Counted from the first letter of the stretch, positions 7,992 to 16,180 are shown. The stretch is 64,000 bases of DNA from JBJXHC01 sp964538485 (GCA_964538485.1 CAZIHJ010000004.1:15021-79020), one strand, 5' to 3'. Program-made: numbers and translations. The notes: generated by a model from the letters alone, not told the origin.

Positions 7992-9017
7992 ATGAACAGA
8001 AAGTCTTGGGGGGTTGTCATTGCATTTTTAATAGGTCTTTCGGTGCAACAGGTGATCCCGGGAAATAGTCGGAAGGATCCGGAATACCTTCCCCGCATCG
8101 TGCGACTCGACAAGCGTATTGACGCATTGGTTCCGCAGGGTGCGAAATTGGAGAAGGTCGCTGAAGGTTACACCTGGCTCGAAGGACCGGTTTGGAGTCG
8201 CAAGGGACGCTATCTTCTGTTCTCGGACATTCCGGCAAATTCGATATTTATGTGGAAGGAAAGCAAGGGCGTAAGCCTTTTCATGAAGCCGAGCGGCTAT
8301 ACTGGTTCGTCGAAATTTGAAGGAAAAGAACCCGGGTCCAACGGACTCACATTCGATCTTGATGGGCGCCTCGTGATTTGCGAACATGGCGATCGCCGTA
8401 TCACCCGTGTCGAAGCCAACGGTCTCAAGACTGTCCTCGCCGACCGATTTGATGGCAAGCGGCTCAATAGTCCGAACGACGTTGTGTTCATGTCCAACGG
8501 GGACATGTACTTCACCGATCCTCCATTCGGACTTCCACAGGCATTTGATGACCCAGCGCGAGAGCTTGAGTTCTGCGGCGTATTCAGGCTTTCAACCGGG
8601 GGAACGCTCACCCTCCTCACAAAAGATATCAAAGCGCCAAACGGGTTGGCATTCTCGCCCGACGAGAAAAAACTCTACGTCACGGACGTAGATCCAAACC
8701 GGTCTGCATGGCTTGTCTATGATGTACAGACTGATGGCACGATTGCCAACGGCCGCATCTTCCACGATGCAACTGTATTCAGAAAGCGATGGCCGGGGGC
8801 TCCAGATGGAATAAAGGTCGACAGACAAGGAAACGTCTACGGTGCCGGGCCGGGCGGCGTTTACATCTTTGCTCCGGATGGAGTGCTTCTCGGCCTGTTC
8901 GAGACCGGTACGGCAACATCTAACTGCTGTTGGGAAGAAGATGGCTCCGTCTTATATGTTACGGCGGGGACATCAGTGTTCCGCATAGTATTACACACGG
9001 GTCGGAATGGAGGTTGA
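7992..9017 (+). CDS. Secreted SMP-30/gluconolactonase-like protein
   Basis: 341 residues with signal peptide (MNRKSWGVVIAFLIGLSVQQV). The propeller has the same landmarks as the longer paralogue at 4464: WLEGPVWSRKGRYLLFSD, GSNGLTFDLDGRLVICEHG, KRLNSPNDVVFMSNGDMYF, TDPPFGLPQAFDDP, APNGLAFSPDEKKLYV, PDGIKVDRQGN. The acidic and Asn residues that bind the metal in SMP-30 proteins (Glu in LEGP, Asn in SPND, Asp in PDG) are all present, so it should be an active lactonase-type hydrolase. It lacks the jelly roll. Preceded by GAGGAGAATCCTC, a good ribosome site. About 180 bases without a gene follow. Confidence 0.88.
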   Translation: MNRKSWGVVIAFLIGLSVQQVIPGNSRKDPEYLPRIVRLDKRIDALVPQGAKLEKVAEGYTWLEGPVWSRKGRYLLFSDIPANSIFMWKESKGVSLFMKPSGYTGSSKFEGKEPGSNGLTFDLDGRLVICEHGDRRITRVEANGLKTVLADRFDGKRLNSPNDVVFMSNGDMYFTDPPFGLPQAFDDPARELEFCGVFRLSTGGTLTLLTKDIKAPNGLAFSPDEKKLYVTDVDPNRSAWLVYDVQTDGTIANGRIFHDATVFRKRWPGAPDGIKVDRQGNVYGAGPGGVYIFAPDGVLLGLFETGTATSNCCWEEDGSVLYVTAGTSVFRIVLHTGRNGG

Positions 9018-9201
9018 GGATGTTACAAGAAACGGTGACGGGAAATGAGGCCAGCCGACGTTGCACACTTCGGCAGGCTTTTGGGCAGTTCAAAACATTC
9101 CACACCTTTGTGATGGTTCTGCAATCGTTACCGACTATCTTTGGTCAGCAGCGGACATCATTAGTCTATTAATCAACCACATGACAGGATGAACAAAACG
9201 C

Positions 9202-9783
9202 ATGAAGGGCAGGATTTTGACGGCGACGATCGTTGCAGGAATCTTGTTAGTTGTTTTGACACAAGCATTTCCCCGGAATGGTCGAAACCGCGTAACGACA
9301 TTGAATAGTTCGAAGGAAATGACATTGGAGACTGCAACATTTGGTGCGGGGTGTTTCTGGCACGTCGAAGATACATTCCGTCGGATTGAGGGTGTTGTAA
9401 GCACAGCCGTAGGTTTTGAGGGTGGAACTCTCCCCAACCCGACGTACAAGGACGTGTCCACAGATCTCACTGGCCATGCCGAGGTTGTACAGATCCAGTT
9501 TGACCCTGCAAAGGTATCGTATCAGAAACTGCTGGAAGCATTTTTCGAGCTCCACGACCCGACCACGCTCAATCGTCAGGGTCCGGATATCGGAGTGCAG
9601 TATCGATCGGCTGTCTTCTACCATTCCCCTCACCAGAAGGCAAGTGCCGAGGCATTGAAGGCAAGGCTCGGTTCGAGCGGTCGTTACAAGCGGCCAATCG
9701 TCACCGAGATAGCACCGGCCTCAACCTTTTGGAGAGCGGAGGAATATCACCAGCAGTACTACGAGAAACAACGCGGCCGATAA
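9202..9783 (+). CDS. msrA: Peptide methionine sulfoxide reductase MsrA, membrane-anchored or exported
   Basis: Reduces the S epimer of methionine sulfoxide in proteins. The catalytic motif GCFW carries Cys51; supporting motifs are GVVSTAVGFEGG, TGHAEVVQIQFDP, LHDPTTLNRQGPDIGVQYRSAVF and AEEYHQQYYEK. The first 20 residues (ILTATIVAGILLVVL) are a signal anchor or uncleaved signal, so the enzyme probably acts outside the cytoplasm. No resolving-cysteine tail is evident. Immediately followed by msrB (18-base gap) encoding a similarly exported partner, consistent with repair of oxidised envelope proteins. Confidence 0.95.
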   Translation: MKGRILTATIVAGILLVVLTQAFPRNGRNRVTTLNSSKEMTLETATFGAGCFWHVEDTFRRIEGVVSTAVGFEGGTLPNPTYKDVSTDLTGHAEVVQIQFDPAKVSYQKLLEAFFELHDPTTLNRQGPDIGVQYRSAVFYHSPHQKASAEALKARLGSSGRYKRPIVTEIAPASTFWRAEEYHQQYYEKQRGR

Positions 9784-9801
9784 CAGTAAGAGGAACACCA
9801 T

Positions 9802-10305
9802 ATGAAAACAGCAATGCTTGGAATCGTGGTACTGGCCTGGGTAACAATGCTCAACGCCGCAGTCAAGAATCTTCTACTCTATTCTGCAGAGAAGAAAGGA
9901 TTTGTCATGGCTGAAAAGATTGTGAAGGACGACCAGGAGTGGAAGAAGCAACTCACCCCCGTGCAGTTCGATGTGACGCGCAAGAAAGGAACCGAACGTG
10001 CGTTTACCGGTGAATACTGGAATCATCACGAGACCGGCGTCTACAAATGCATCTGTTGTGGAACGGATTTGTTCCGATCGGAAACGAAATACGAATCTGG
10101 AACTGGATGGCCGAGCTTTTATCGACCAATTGCAAAAGAGAACGTGAAGGAAGATACTGACAACAGTTTCTTCATGTCCCGCACGGAAATCTCGTGCGCC
10201 CGCTGCGATGCGCATCTTGGCCACGTGTTCGATGATGGACCAAAGCCCACCGGACTACGATACTGCATGAACTCCGCTGCGTTGAAGTTCGAGAAGGGCA
10301 AATAG
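9802..10305 (+). CDS. msrB: Peptide methionine-R-sulfoxide reductase MsrB, exported
   Basis: Reduces the R epimer of methionine sulfoxide. Catalytic Cys155 sits in RYCMNSAALKF; zinc is held by Cys83/Cys86 and Cys132/Cys135. Other landmarks: GTERAFTGEYWNHHETGVY, GTGWPSFYRPI and DAHLGHVFDDGP. The N-terminus (MKTAMLGIVVLAWVTMLNAA) is a signal peptide or anchor, matching MsrA upstream. An internal Met36 could give a cytoplasmic form, but the ribosome site and the hydrophobic leader favour the first ATG. A stem-loop follows the stop codon. Confidence 0.95.
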   Translation: MKTAMLGIVVLAWVTMLNAAVKNLLLYSAEKKGFVMAEKIVKDDQEWKKQLTPVQFDVTRKKGTERAFTGEYWNHHETGVYKCICCGTDLFRSETKYESGTGWPSFYRPIAKENVKEDTDNSFFMSRTEISCARCDAHLGHVFDDGPKPTGLRYCMNSAALKFEKGK

Positions 10306-10314
10306 CTTACGACG

Positions 10315-10345
10315 GCAGGGAGGCGAAGCTCAATCGCCTCCTTGC
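10315..10345 (+). terminator. Stem-loop after msrB
   Basis: Twelve-base stem (GCAGGGAGGCGA with TCGCCTCCTTGC, one G-T pair) and 7-base loop, ten bases after the msrB stop. There is no clear T run, so it may be a weak terminator or mRNA stabiliser. Confidence 0.5.
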
Positions 10346-10393
10346 TCGATTTCCCGGTCGCTCCGCTGTTTTGCCATCCCTGCTTGATACTCC

Positions 10394-10416
10394 CGTGACT
10401 TCGTTCCGCTATTTTG
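10394..10416 (+). promoter_or_regulatory. Shared CGTGAY-type promoter box, ndh
   Basis: CGTGAC, 10 bases, TATTTTG, 52 bases before the NADH dehydrogenase start codon. Same spacing as the other four boxes. Upstream TTGATACTCCC resembles sequence near 20526. Confidence 0.45.
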
Positions 10417-10468
10417 AATCAGTTTCATCGCAACCCCTTGGAATCGTACCGACTTAGAGGATTACTTC

Positions 10469-11833
10469 ATGAATGCATCATCGAAAGCCCGGGTACTCAT
10501 TCTCGGCGGAGGATTTGGCGGCCTTTATGCAGCCCTGGAACTCGAGAAGACCATCGCCAGAGATCCGAATGTGGAGATCACGCTTATCAACAGGGAAAAC
10601 TACATTCTCTTCACTCCAATGTTGCACGAAGTAGCTGCAAGCGACCTCGACATCACTCATATCGTCAATCCCATCCGCAAGCTTCTCAAACGTATTCGCT
10701 TTTTCCATGGCGAAGTTGAATCAATCGACCTGGTCGGGAAACGCGTTGTCGCCACCCACGGGAATGAACACCATGACCATGAACTCGAGTATGATCACCT
10801 CGTGATTGCGCTCGGATCTGAAACCAACTTCCACAACCTCCCCGGCAAGGACAATGCCGTCACGATGAAGTCTCTTGGCGACGCCATACATTTGAGAAAC
10901 CGCATTATCGAGAACCTTGAAGCTGCTGATTTTGAGTGCTTCCCGGATATTCGTGAGCCCCTGTTGACCGTCGTCGTGGCAGGAGGAGGATTTGCCGGTG
11001 TTGAAACAATTGCTTCCGTCAACGATTTCATGCGTGAAGCGCTCAGATTCTACCCTCATCTCAACGAGAAGATGCTCCGACTTGTGCTTGTCCATTCCGG
11101 TATGGTCATTCTGCCTGAACTTGGAGACAAACTGGGGACGTACGCGCAACGGAAGCTTGCTCAACGCAACGTGGAGATTAGAACAAATGCGCGCGTGAAA
11201 TCATTCACTCATTCAATTGTCGAACTGAGCGATGGATCGACAATCAAGGCTGACACGCTTATATGGACGGCAGGAACGTCACCCTGCGCTCTCCTAGAAA
11301 CACTCCCATGCACAAAAGACCATGGGCGAATTGTGGTCAATAAGTTCCTGGAAGTTGACGGATTCCCGGGAGTGTGGGCTCTCGGCGACTGCGCGCTTGT
11401 CTCCGATCCATACACCGGAAAACCGTATCCTCCAACAGCCCAACATGCGTTGCGACAGGGGGAAGTCGTTGGACGGAACATCGTGGCCAGGGTCCGCGGG
11501 ACTCAAAAGAGGCCGTTCACATTTAAGACAATTGGTGCACTTGCGACGATCGGGAGAAGAACCGGCGTCGCCCAGATCTTCGGGTTCAATTTCTCCGGTT
11601 TCATTGCCTGGTGGATGTGGCGAACAATTTATCTGAGCAAACTTCCTCGCTTCGAAAAGAAGGTCCGGGTTGCGCTGGATTGGACGTTGGATCTTCTTTT
11701 CTCAAAAGACCTCGTGAAGTTCGAGACGGTCAGGGCAAGGGCCGTTTCCAGTCCACACGATCAAGGTGAAGACCACAGTGTGGCAACAAGACCTTCAAGA
11801 TCGTCCGCAAGCCGTGCAACTGTCGAGGTGTAA
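10469..11833 (+). CDS. ndh: Type II NADH dehydrogenase / FAD-dependent pyridine nucleotide oxidoreductase
   Basis: Single-subunit flavoenzyme that passes electrons from NAD(P)H to quinone without pumping protons. FAD motif ILGGGFGGLYAALELE near the N-terminus, NADH-binding VVVAGGGFAGVETIA near residue 170, and the C-terminal FAD loop VWALGDCALV. The end (FIAWWMWRTIYLSKLPRF, VALDWTLDLLF) is amphipathic, as in membrane-associated NDH-2. 454 residues, with a Ser/Arg-rich tail. It has its own promoter box and so is likely transcribed separately from msrAB. Partners with stress and redox genes around it. Confidence 0.88.
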   Translation: MNASSKARVLILGGGFGGLYAALELEKTIARDPNVEITLINRENYILFTPMLHEVAASDLDITHIVNPIRKLLKRIRFFHGEVESIDLVGKRVVATHGNEHHDHELEYDHLVIALGSETNFHNLPGKDNAVTMKSLGDAIHLRNRIIENLEAADFECFPDIREPLLTVVVAGGGFAGVETIASVNDFMREALRFYPHLNEKMLRLVLVHSGMVILPELGDKLGTYAQRKLAQRNVEIRTNARVKSFTHSIVELSDGSTIKADTLIWTAGTSPCALLETLPCTKDHGRIVVNKFLEVDGFPGVWALGDCALVSDPYTGKPYPPTAQHALRQGEVVGRNIVARVRGTQKRPFTFKTIGALATIGRRTGVAQIFGFNFSGFIAWWMWRTIYLSKLPRFEKKVRVALDWTLDLLFSKDLVKFETVRARAVSSPHDQGEDHSVATRPSRSSASRATVEV

Positions 11834-11866
11834 GGGGATAATGATTCTATCTCTTGACTACAGATT

Positions 11867-11889
11867 CGTGACAATTCGAACCTATCTTG
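11867..11889 (+). promoter_or_regulatory. Shared CGTGAY-type promoter box, spondin gene
   Basis: CGTGAC, 10 bases, TATCTTG, 82 bases before the spondin-domain start. A TTGACT lies 14 bases upstream of it, so a sigma70-like reading is also possible. Confidence 0.45.
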
Positions 11890-11971
11890 TGTCCAGGTTT
11901 TGCAACACGGTTGCCTTTACACAATGTTGGCAACACAATTTACCAACCATCAAATCAATAGGAGGTTCAAT

Positions 11972-12700
11972 ATGGTTCGTCTTACATCCATCGTGGCGAT
12001 CGTTACTTTGGCGCTGGGGCTCTCAATTGAGTCACAAGCGGCAAGCAAAGTTCGTTTCAAGGTCCGTTACGAGAATATTACCACGGGCGAGATTCTGAAA
12101 AGTTCAACCGGCAAGACAGCTCCTCTTGCCGTGGCACCCGGACTTTGGGTTGTCGGCACCATCAACGCACCGATTTTCAAGACCGGCGAAAAGGAATGGG
12201 GTCATGGTCTGGAGTCGCTTGCAGAAGACGGTGATCCGTCAAAGCAGGCAGATTTCTGTAGGACCCACAAAGGTGTCGTGGCTGCGGGTGCATACAACAC
12301 GCCAATGGGCGCCACAATGCCCGGCCCGATCACTCCCGGCAATGCATTTGAGTTTACGTTCGAGGCTACTCAAGGGCAAAAACTGTTTCTCGCCAACATG
12401 TGGGGACAATCGAACGACCTGTTCTACAGCACAAACGAGCTGGGCATAGATCTCTTCGATGCAAAGGACAGACCACTGAGCGGCGATATCACGAACAATC
12501 TATTCCTGTACGACGCAGGCACGGAAGTCAACGAAGAGCCCGGATTCGGTCCAAACCAGGGCCCGCGTCAAAGTGGCCCGAACACCGGAGTGGTTGAAAA
12601 CGGTGTCGTCCGTCCGGTGTTGGACCCTTACGTGTATCCGACGGTCGCCGGAACGATCCGGGTGACCATTACCCCCGAGGCGTCTCTCGGGGCGAAGTAA
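11972..12700 (+). CDS. Secreted spondin-domain protein
   Basis: 242 residues from an ATG behind AGGAGG; the leader MVRLTSIVAIVTLALGLSIESQA is a signal peptide. The body matches the bacterial spondin domain: VRFKVRYENITTGEIL, LAVAPGLWVV, GLESLAEDGDPSKQ, GVVAAGAYNTPMGATMPGPITPG, FEFTFEATQGQKLFLANMWGQSNDLFYS, and a C-terminal VAGTIRVTITP strand. Such proteins are extracellular and of unknown function in bacteria. A long Asn/Gly/Pro loop (FGPNQGPRQSGPNTG) sits near the end. It is followed 108 bases later by a double-DM13 protein, a pairing that suggests a joint envelope role. Confidence 0.85.
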   Translation: MVRLTSIVAIVTLALGLSIESQAASKVRFKVRYENITTGEILKSSTGKTAPLAVAPGLWVVGTINAPIFKTGEKEWGHGLESLAEDGDPSKQADFCRTHKGVVAAGAYNTPMGATMPGPITPGNAFEFTFEATQGQKLFLANMWGQSNDLFYSTNELGIDLFDAKDRPLSGDITNNLFLYDAGTEVNEEPGFGPNQGPRQSGPNTGVVENGVVRPVLDPYVYPTVAGTIRVTITPEASLGAK

Positions 12701-12705
12701 CACCG

Positions 12706-12768
12706 GTTTGTTAGCTAACAAACTATCAGGAGTCGGAGTTTGAAGGTGGGCGGCTCTGGCTCCTGATA
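12706..12768 (+). repeat. Nested inverted repeats between spondin and DM13 genes
   Basis: An 18-base perfect palindrome (GTTTGTTAGCTAACAAAC) is followed at once by a 9-base inverted repeat (TATCAGGAG with CTCCTGATA, 27-base loop), and ACAAAC recurs after it. The two hairpins could form alternatively. No T run; possible operator pair, attenuator or terminator. Confidence 0.4.
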
Positions 12769-12808
12769 ACAAACAAAACATTCAAATATGAAATGGAGGA
12801 TATACAAC

Positions 12809-13666
12809 ATGAGCAGGAAATCATTATTGATCGTTCTCGGATTGGTTGTCGCTTCAATCGGCTGGTATGCCTTTCGTCCCGAACGACTCTTCATCAACGA
12901 AGAAGTGAACGAAAGCTTCCCGGCAGTGGGGGTACAGAACTCGAACATGCCTGAACCGCTTTCGTATGGCATGTTCCGTGGAGTCGCACACGATGCACGC
13001 GGCACGGCAACAATCTACAAGCTTGCGGATGGCAAGCGCGTTCTTCGGTTCACGGATTTCGAGACATCAAATGGCCCCGACCTTAACGTGTACCTGGTCG
13101 CGGCAGAGGATGCCAGGGACAACGAGACGGTAACAAAGACCGGCTTCATTCAGCTTGGGTCAATCAAGGGTAACAAGGGAGATCAGAACTACGATGTTCC
13201 AGCCGACATTGACCTCAACAAGTACAAAGCTGTCACCATTTGGTGCCGACGGTTCGGAGTGAATTTCGCCACGGCTCCTTTGATGGTAAAGAACGCAGAG
13301 CCTGTTGTTGTCTCCCAAGGCAACTTTCACGGGGTCTCCCACGAGACAAGGGGCACGGCATCAATCTACAAATTGGCAGATGGCAAAAAGGTGCTCCGTT
13401 TGACCGGGTTCGAGACTTCCAATGGTCCTGATGTGCAAGTATATCTCGGATACGCGCAGGATGCGAACGACGATGAGACTGTGACACGGGCCGGTTTCTA
13501 CCACCTCGCAGCTCTCAAAGGAAACAAGGGCGACCAGAACTATGAGATTCCCGGAGCCGTGGAGCTTGGCAAGGTGAAATCTGTGACCGTTTGGTGCAAA
13601 CGGTTCGGGAAGAACTTCGGCACTGCCCCGCTGACCTCGACATCTCAGAAGCTGGCGTCCATGTAG
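12809..13666 (+). CDS. Membrane-anchored protein with two DM13 domains
   Basis: 285 residues behind a GGAGG site. An N-terminal membrane anchor (SLLIVLGLVVASIGWYAF) is followed by two DM13 repeats at about 55-158 and 168-275. Both keep GTATIYKLADGK or GTASIYKLADGK, FETSNGPD, GNKGDQNY and a cysteine in WC[RK]RFG (Cys146 and Cys263). DM13 is described in the literature as a probable redox or electron-transfer module built around that cysteine; no enzyme activity is established. The two repeats are more like each other than like the DM13 at 6152, implying an internal duplication. Followed by an intrinsic terminator. Confidence 0.85.
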   Translation: MSRKSLLIVLGLVVASIGWYAFRPERLFINEEVNESFPAVGVQNSNMPEPLSYGMFRGVAHDARGTATIYKLADGKRVLRFTDFETSNGPDLNVYLVAAEDARDNETVTKTGFIQLGSIKGNKGDQNYDVPADIDLNKYKAVTIWCRRFGVNFATAPLMVKNAEPVVVSQGNFHGVSHETRGTASIYKLADGKKVLRLTGFETSNGPDVQVYLGYAQDANDDETVTRAGFYHLAALKGNKGDQNYEIPGAVELGKVKSVTVWCKRFGKNFGTAPLTSTSQKLASM

Positions 13667-13749
13667 CAGGAACCCACAACGAGGACAAAGACAGTAGTAG
13701 TACCTCCATATGGGAACCTGTCTAGCCCTTGGACGGCGGGGATGCAACC

Positions 13750-13776
13750 AGCCGCAGATTCAAGCAATCTGCGGCT
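13750..13776 (+). terminator. Intrinsic terminator after the double-DM13 gene
   Basis: Perfect 11-base stem (AGCCGCAGATT / AATCTGCGGCT) with a CAAGC loop, followed by a T-rich tract (TTGGCTTTCTTC). Confidence 0.75.
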
Positions 13777-13838
13777 TTGGCTTTCTTCAATATCTGAGGT
13801 ATGCCGCTTTGAGATGTTTTATTCTCCCATGACCATTT

Positions 13839-13861
13839 CGTGACTTTTGTTGGCCACATTG
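13839..13861 (+). promoter_or_regulatory. Shared CGTGAY-type promoter box, GMC oxidoreductase
   Basis: CGTGAC, 10 bases, CACATTG, 35 bases before the start codon. Upstream GACC-ATTT mirrors GACC-GTTT at the 2288 box, and the CACATT core equals that of the egtB box. Confidence 0.5.
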
Positions 13862-13896
13862 TCGACACTTCATTTTTATACTATCTGGAGATTGAC

Positions 13897-15507
13897 ATGA
13901 ACAACCACTACGACGTCATCATCATCGGGACAGGTGCGGGCGGAGGAACACTGGCATACGCATTGGCCTCAAGCGGAAAGAAGATCCTCCTCATCGAGCG
14001 TGGTGGCTACGTGCCACGGGAAAAGGATAATTGGAGTACAAAGGCTGTCAACCAGGATGCGCGGTATAATACGAAGGAAACCTGGCGCGACAAGGATGGC
14101 AGGACGCTGCATCCACACACGAATTACTACGTCGGTGGAAACACCAAGTTCTATGGCGCGGCGTTGTTTCGTTTGCGTGAAGAGGATTTTGGAGAAGTGA
14201 AGCACCATGGTGGCGTCTCCCCCTCCTGGCCAATTCCCTACAAAGAAATGGAGCCGTACTACACGCAAGCTGAAGAGCTGTATCATGTACATGGTGAACG
14301 CGGGGTTGACCCTACAGACCCCTGGGCGAGTGCACCCTATCCGTACGCGGCAGTGAGTCACGAACCCCGAATGCAACAGCTTAGTGATGACTGGAAGAAG
14401 CTCGGACTCAACCCGTTTCACGTACCTCTCGGTATCATGCTTGATGAGAAGAATACGCAGAAGAGTCCTTGCATTCGCTGTAACACATGCGATGGCCATC
14501 CGTGTTTGATCTACGCCAAATCCGACGCACAGGTTCTCTGTGTCGATCCGGCCCTGCAATATCAGAATGTTACGTTGCTGACCAATGCACTCGTGAAGAA
14601 GCTCGAGACAAACGACTCGGGTACCGAAGTAACCAGTGTTGTGGTGGAAATCGCCGGGATGACCTCAAAGTATTCGGGCGACATCGTTGTGTCCTCTGCC
14701 GGTGCAATCAATTCTGCAGCATTGCTTCTGCGCTCTGCAAACACCAAGCACCCTTACGGTCTGGCTAATGGTTCAGGCGTCGTTGGACGATACTACATGG
14801 GACATGTCAACTCAGTATTGATGGCTATTGCGAAGTGTCCAAACCCTACAATTTTTCAGAAAACTCTGGCTCTTAACGATTTCTATTTTGGGTCGAACGA
14901 GTGGCAGCACCCGATGGGGCATATTTCGTTCGTTGGTAAACTGGACAAGGACACTCTAAAAGCAGGTGCACCGGCAATTGCTCCTGGATTCGTGCTCGAA
15001 ACAATGGCTGAGCACTCGCTCGACTTCTGGCTGACGTCAGAGGACTTGCCTGATCCGAATAATCGTGTGTCTCTTGATCGTGAGGGGAACATCGTTCTGA
15101 CTTACACACCGAATAATGAAGAAGGCCATAAGCGTCTTACGGCCAAGCTGAAAGAAATTATGAAGCAACAGAGAGCCTGCCCGGTTCATGGAAACGAATG
15201 TCACCAGGGATTATTTGCCCGCAATCTCTACGCCGGTCAGCGCATTCCGTTGGCCGGAGTCGCACACCAGAACGGCACGATCCGTTTCGGTAATGATCCG
15301 AAAACATCAGCTCTCGACCCGAACTGCAAAGCGCACGAATTGGACAACCTCTACGTCGTGGATGCGAGTTTCTTTCCATCGAGTGGGGCCGTGAACCCGG
15401 CACTCACGATCATGGCGAACGCGTTGCGGGTGGCGGAGCATTTGAAGGAACGGATGGGTGTGCGTGAGGCATCGAGGAAGCCTGAGCCCGCAACAGTGAT
15501 GGCCTGA
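13897..15507 (+). CDS. GMC-family FAD oxidoreductase with a four-cysteine cluster
   Basis: 536 residues; start chosen at the ATG with GGAG seven bases upstream, after the promoter box. FAD-binding GTGAGGGTLAYALASSGKKILLIERG-type Rossmann start at 11, GGNTKFYGAAL at 80-90, and the GMC C-terminal signature VVDASFFPSSGAVNPALTIMA. The family oxidises alcohols, sugars or aldonic acids. No signal peptide is present. A cysteine-rich insert, Cys192-x2-Cys195-x2-Cys198-x4-Cys203, could bind a metal or Fe-S centre; I have seen it in some BetA-like homologues but its function is unknown. No cytochrome subunit lies next to it. Electron acceptor and substrate are undetermined. Confidence 0.87.
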   Translation: MNNHYDVIIIGTGAGGGTLAYALASSGKKILLIERGGYVPREKDNWSTKAVNQDARYNTKETWRDKDGRTLHPHTNYYVGGNTKFYGAALFRLREEDFGEVKHHGGVSPSWPIPYKEMEPYYTQAEELYHVHGERGVDPTDPWASAPYPYAAVSHEPRMQQLSDDWKKLGLNPFHVPLGIMLDEKNTQKSPCIRCNTCDGHPCLIYAKSDAQVLCVDPALQYQNVTLLTNALVKKLETNDSGTEVTSVVVEIAGMTSKYSGDIVVSSAGAINSAALLLRSANTKHPYGLANGSGVVGRYYMGHVNSVLMAIAKCPNPTIFQKTLALNDFYFGSNEWQHPMGHISFVGKLDKDTLKAGAPAIAPGFVLETMAEHSLDFWLTSEDLPDPNNRVSLDREGNIVLTYTPNNEEGHKRLTAKLKEIMKQQRACPVHGNECHQGLFARNLYAGQRIPLAGVAHQNGTIRFGNDPKTSALDPNCKAHELDNLYVVDASFFPSSGAVNPALTIMANALRVAEHLKERMGVREASRKPEPATVMA

Positions 15508-15564
15508 CGAATCACAGGACGGATCGCCGCCCGCCTGACCGGACGGGGAGGAATCGTCCCATGC

Positions 15565-16158
15565 ATGAATTCCAAGAAGAACAAGCCCATGGAAACAACA
15601 AGATCTCTCTTCATCCCCGTTATTCTTGGCACGCCACGCCAGGGACGAATGAGTGAGCATGTGGCAACGCTCCTCATCTCCGAGGTCGCCAAATTTCCGG
15701 GCGTGGAGACCGAATTGATCGACGTGAGGAATATACCATTGACCGTGAACGGAGCAGGTGAGGACATCAAGGATCCTCAATTCTCTGCCCAGTGCAATCG
15801 AGCCGATGCGTTCATCATCATCGCACCAGAGTACAACCACGGCTATCCCGGATTGCTGAAGCACGTCCTCGATACGAATCTGAAAGAATATATCCACAAG
15901 GCAGTCGGTATCGTCGGGGTGTCGGCGGGACCATTTGGAGGCACGCGTGTTGTGCAAAACCTTCTGCCGGTCATGCGAGAGCTTGGCTTGGTGACGATCT
16001 TTTGGGATGGCAACTTTTCCCAGGTGCAGAAGGCATTCGACGCATCCGGAAAGCTCCTCGATCAGGCATATCCGCGACGGCTGGAGAAGTTCATCAAGGA
16101 GTTGATCTGGATGGGAACAGTGTTGCGGTACGGGCGGGAGACTGTATCAATCCAGTAG
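15565..16158 (+). CDS. NAD(P)H-dependent FMN reductase family protein
   Basis: 197-residue flavodoxin-like quinone or FMN reductase. FMN phosphate loop ILGTPRQGRMSEHVA near residue 20, and the family motif APEYNHGYPGLLKHVLD. Also GIVGVSAGPFGGTRVVQNLLPVMRELG. A GGGGAGGA lies 12 bases before the first ATG; an internal ATG at 15589 gives a shorter protein starting METTRS and cannot be excluded. Close behind the GMC oxidoreductase and probably co-transcribed; it could supply reduced flavin or detoxify quinones. Confidence 0.87.
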   Translation: MNSKKNKPMETTRSLFIPVILGTPRQGRMSEHVATLLISEVAKFPGVETELIDVRNIPLTVNGAGEDIKDPQFSAQCNRADAFIIIAPEYNHGYPGLLKHVLDTNLKEYIHKAVGIVGVSAGPFGGTRVVQNLLPVMRELGLVTIFWDGNFSQVQKAFDASGKLLDQAYPRRLEKFIKELIWMGTVLRYGRETVSIQ

Positions 16159-16180
16159 GAAAGAAAACCACAGAGACCTG

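Noticed and set aside
9136..9143. TATCTTTG as a Bacteroidetes-type -7 box for msrA
   Set aside because: The -7 half matches TAnnTTTG but no TTG/TTTG lies at the proper upstream distance, and a single 8-base match is weak.
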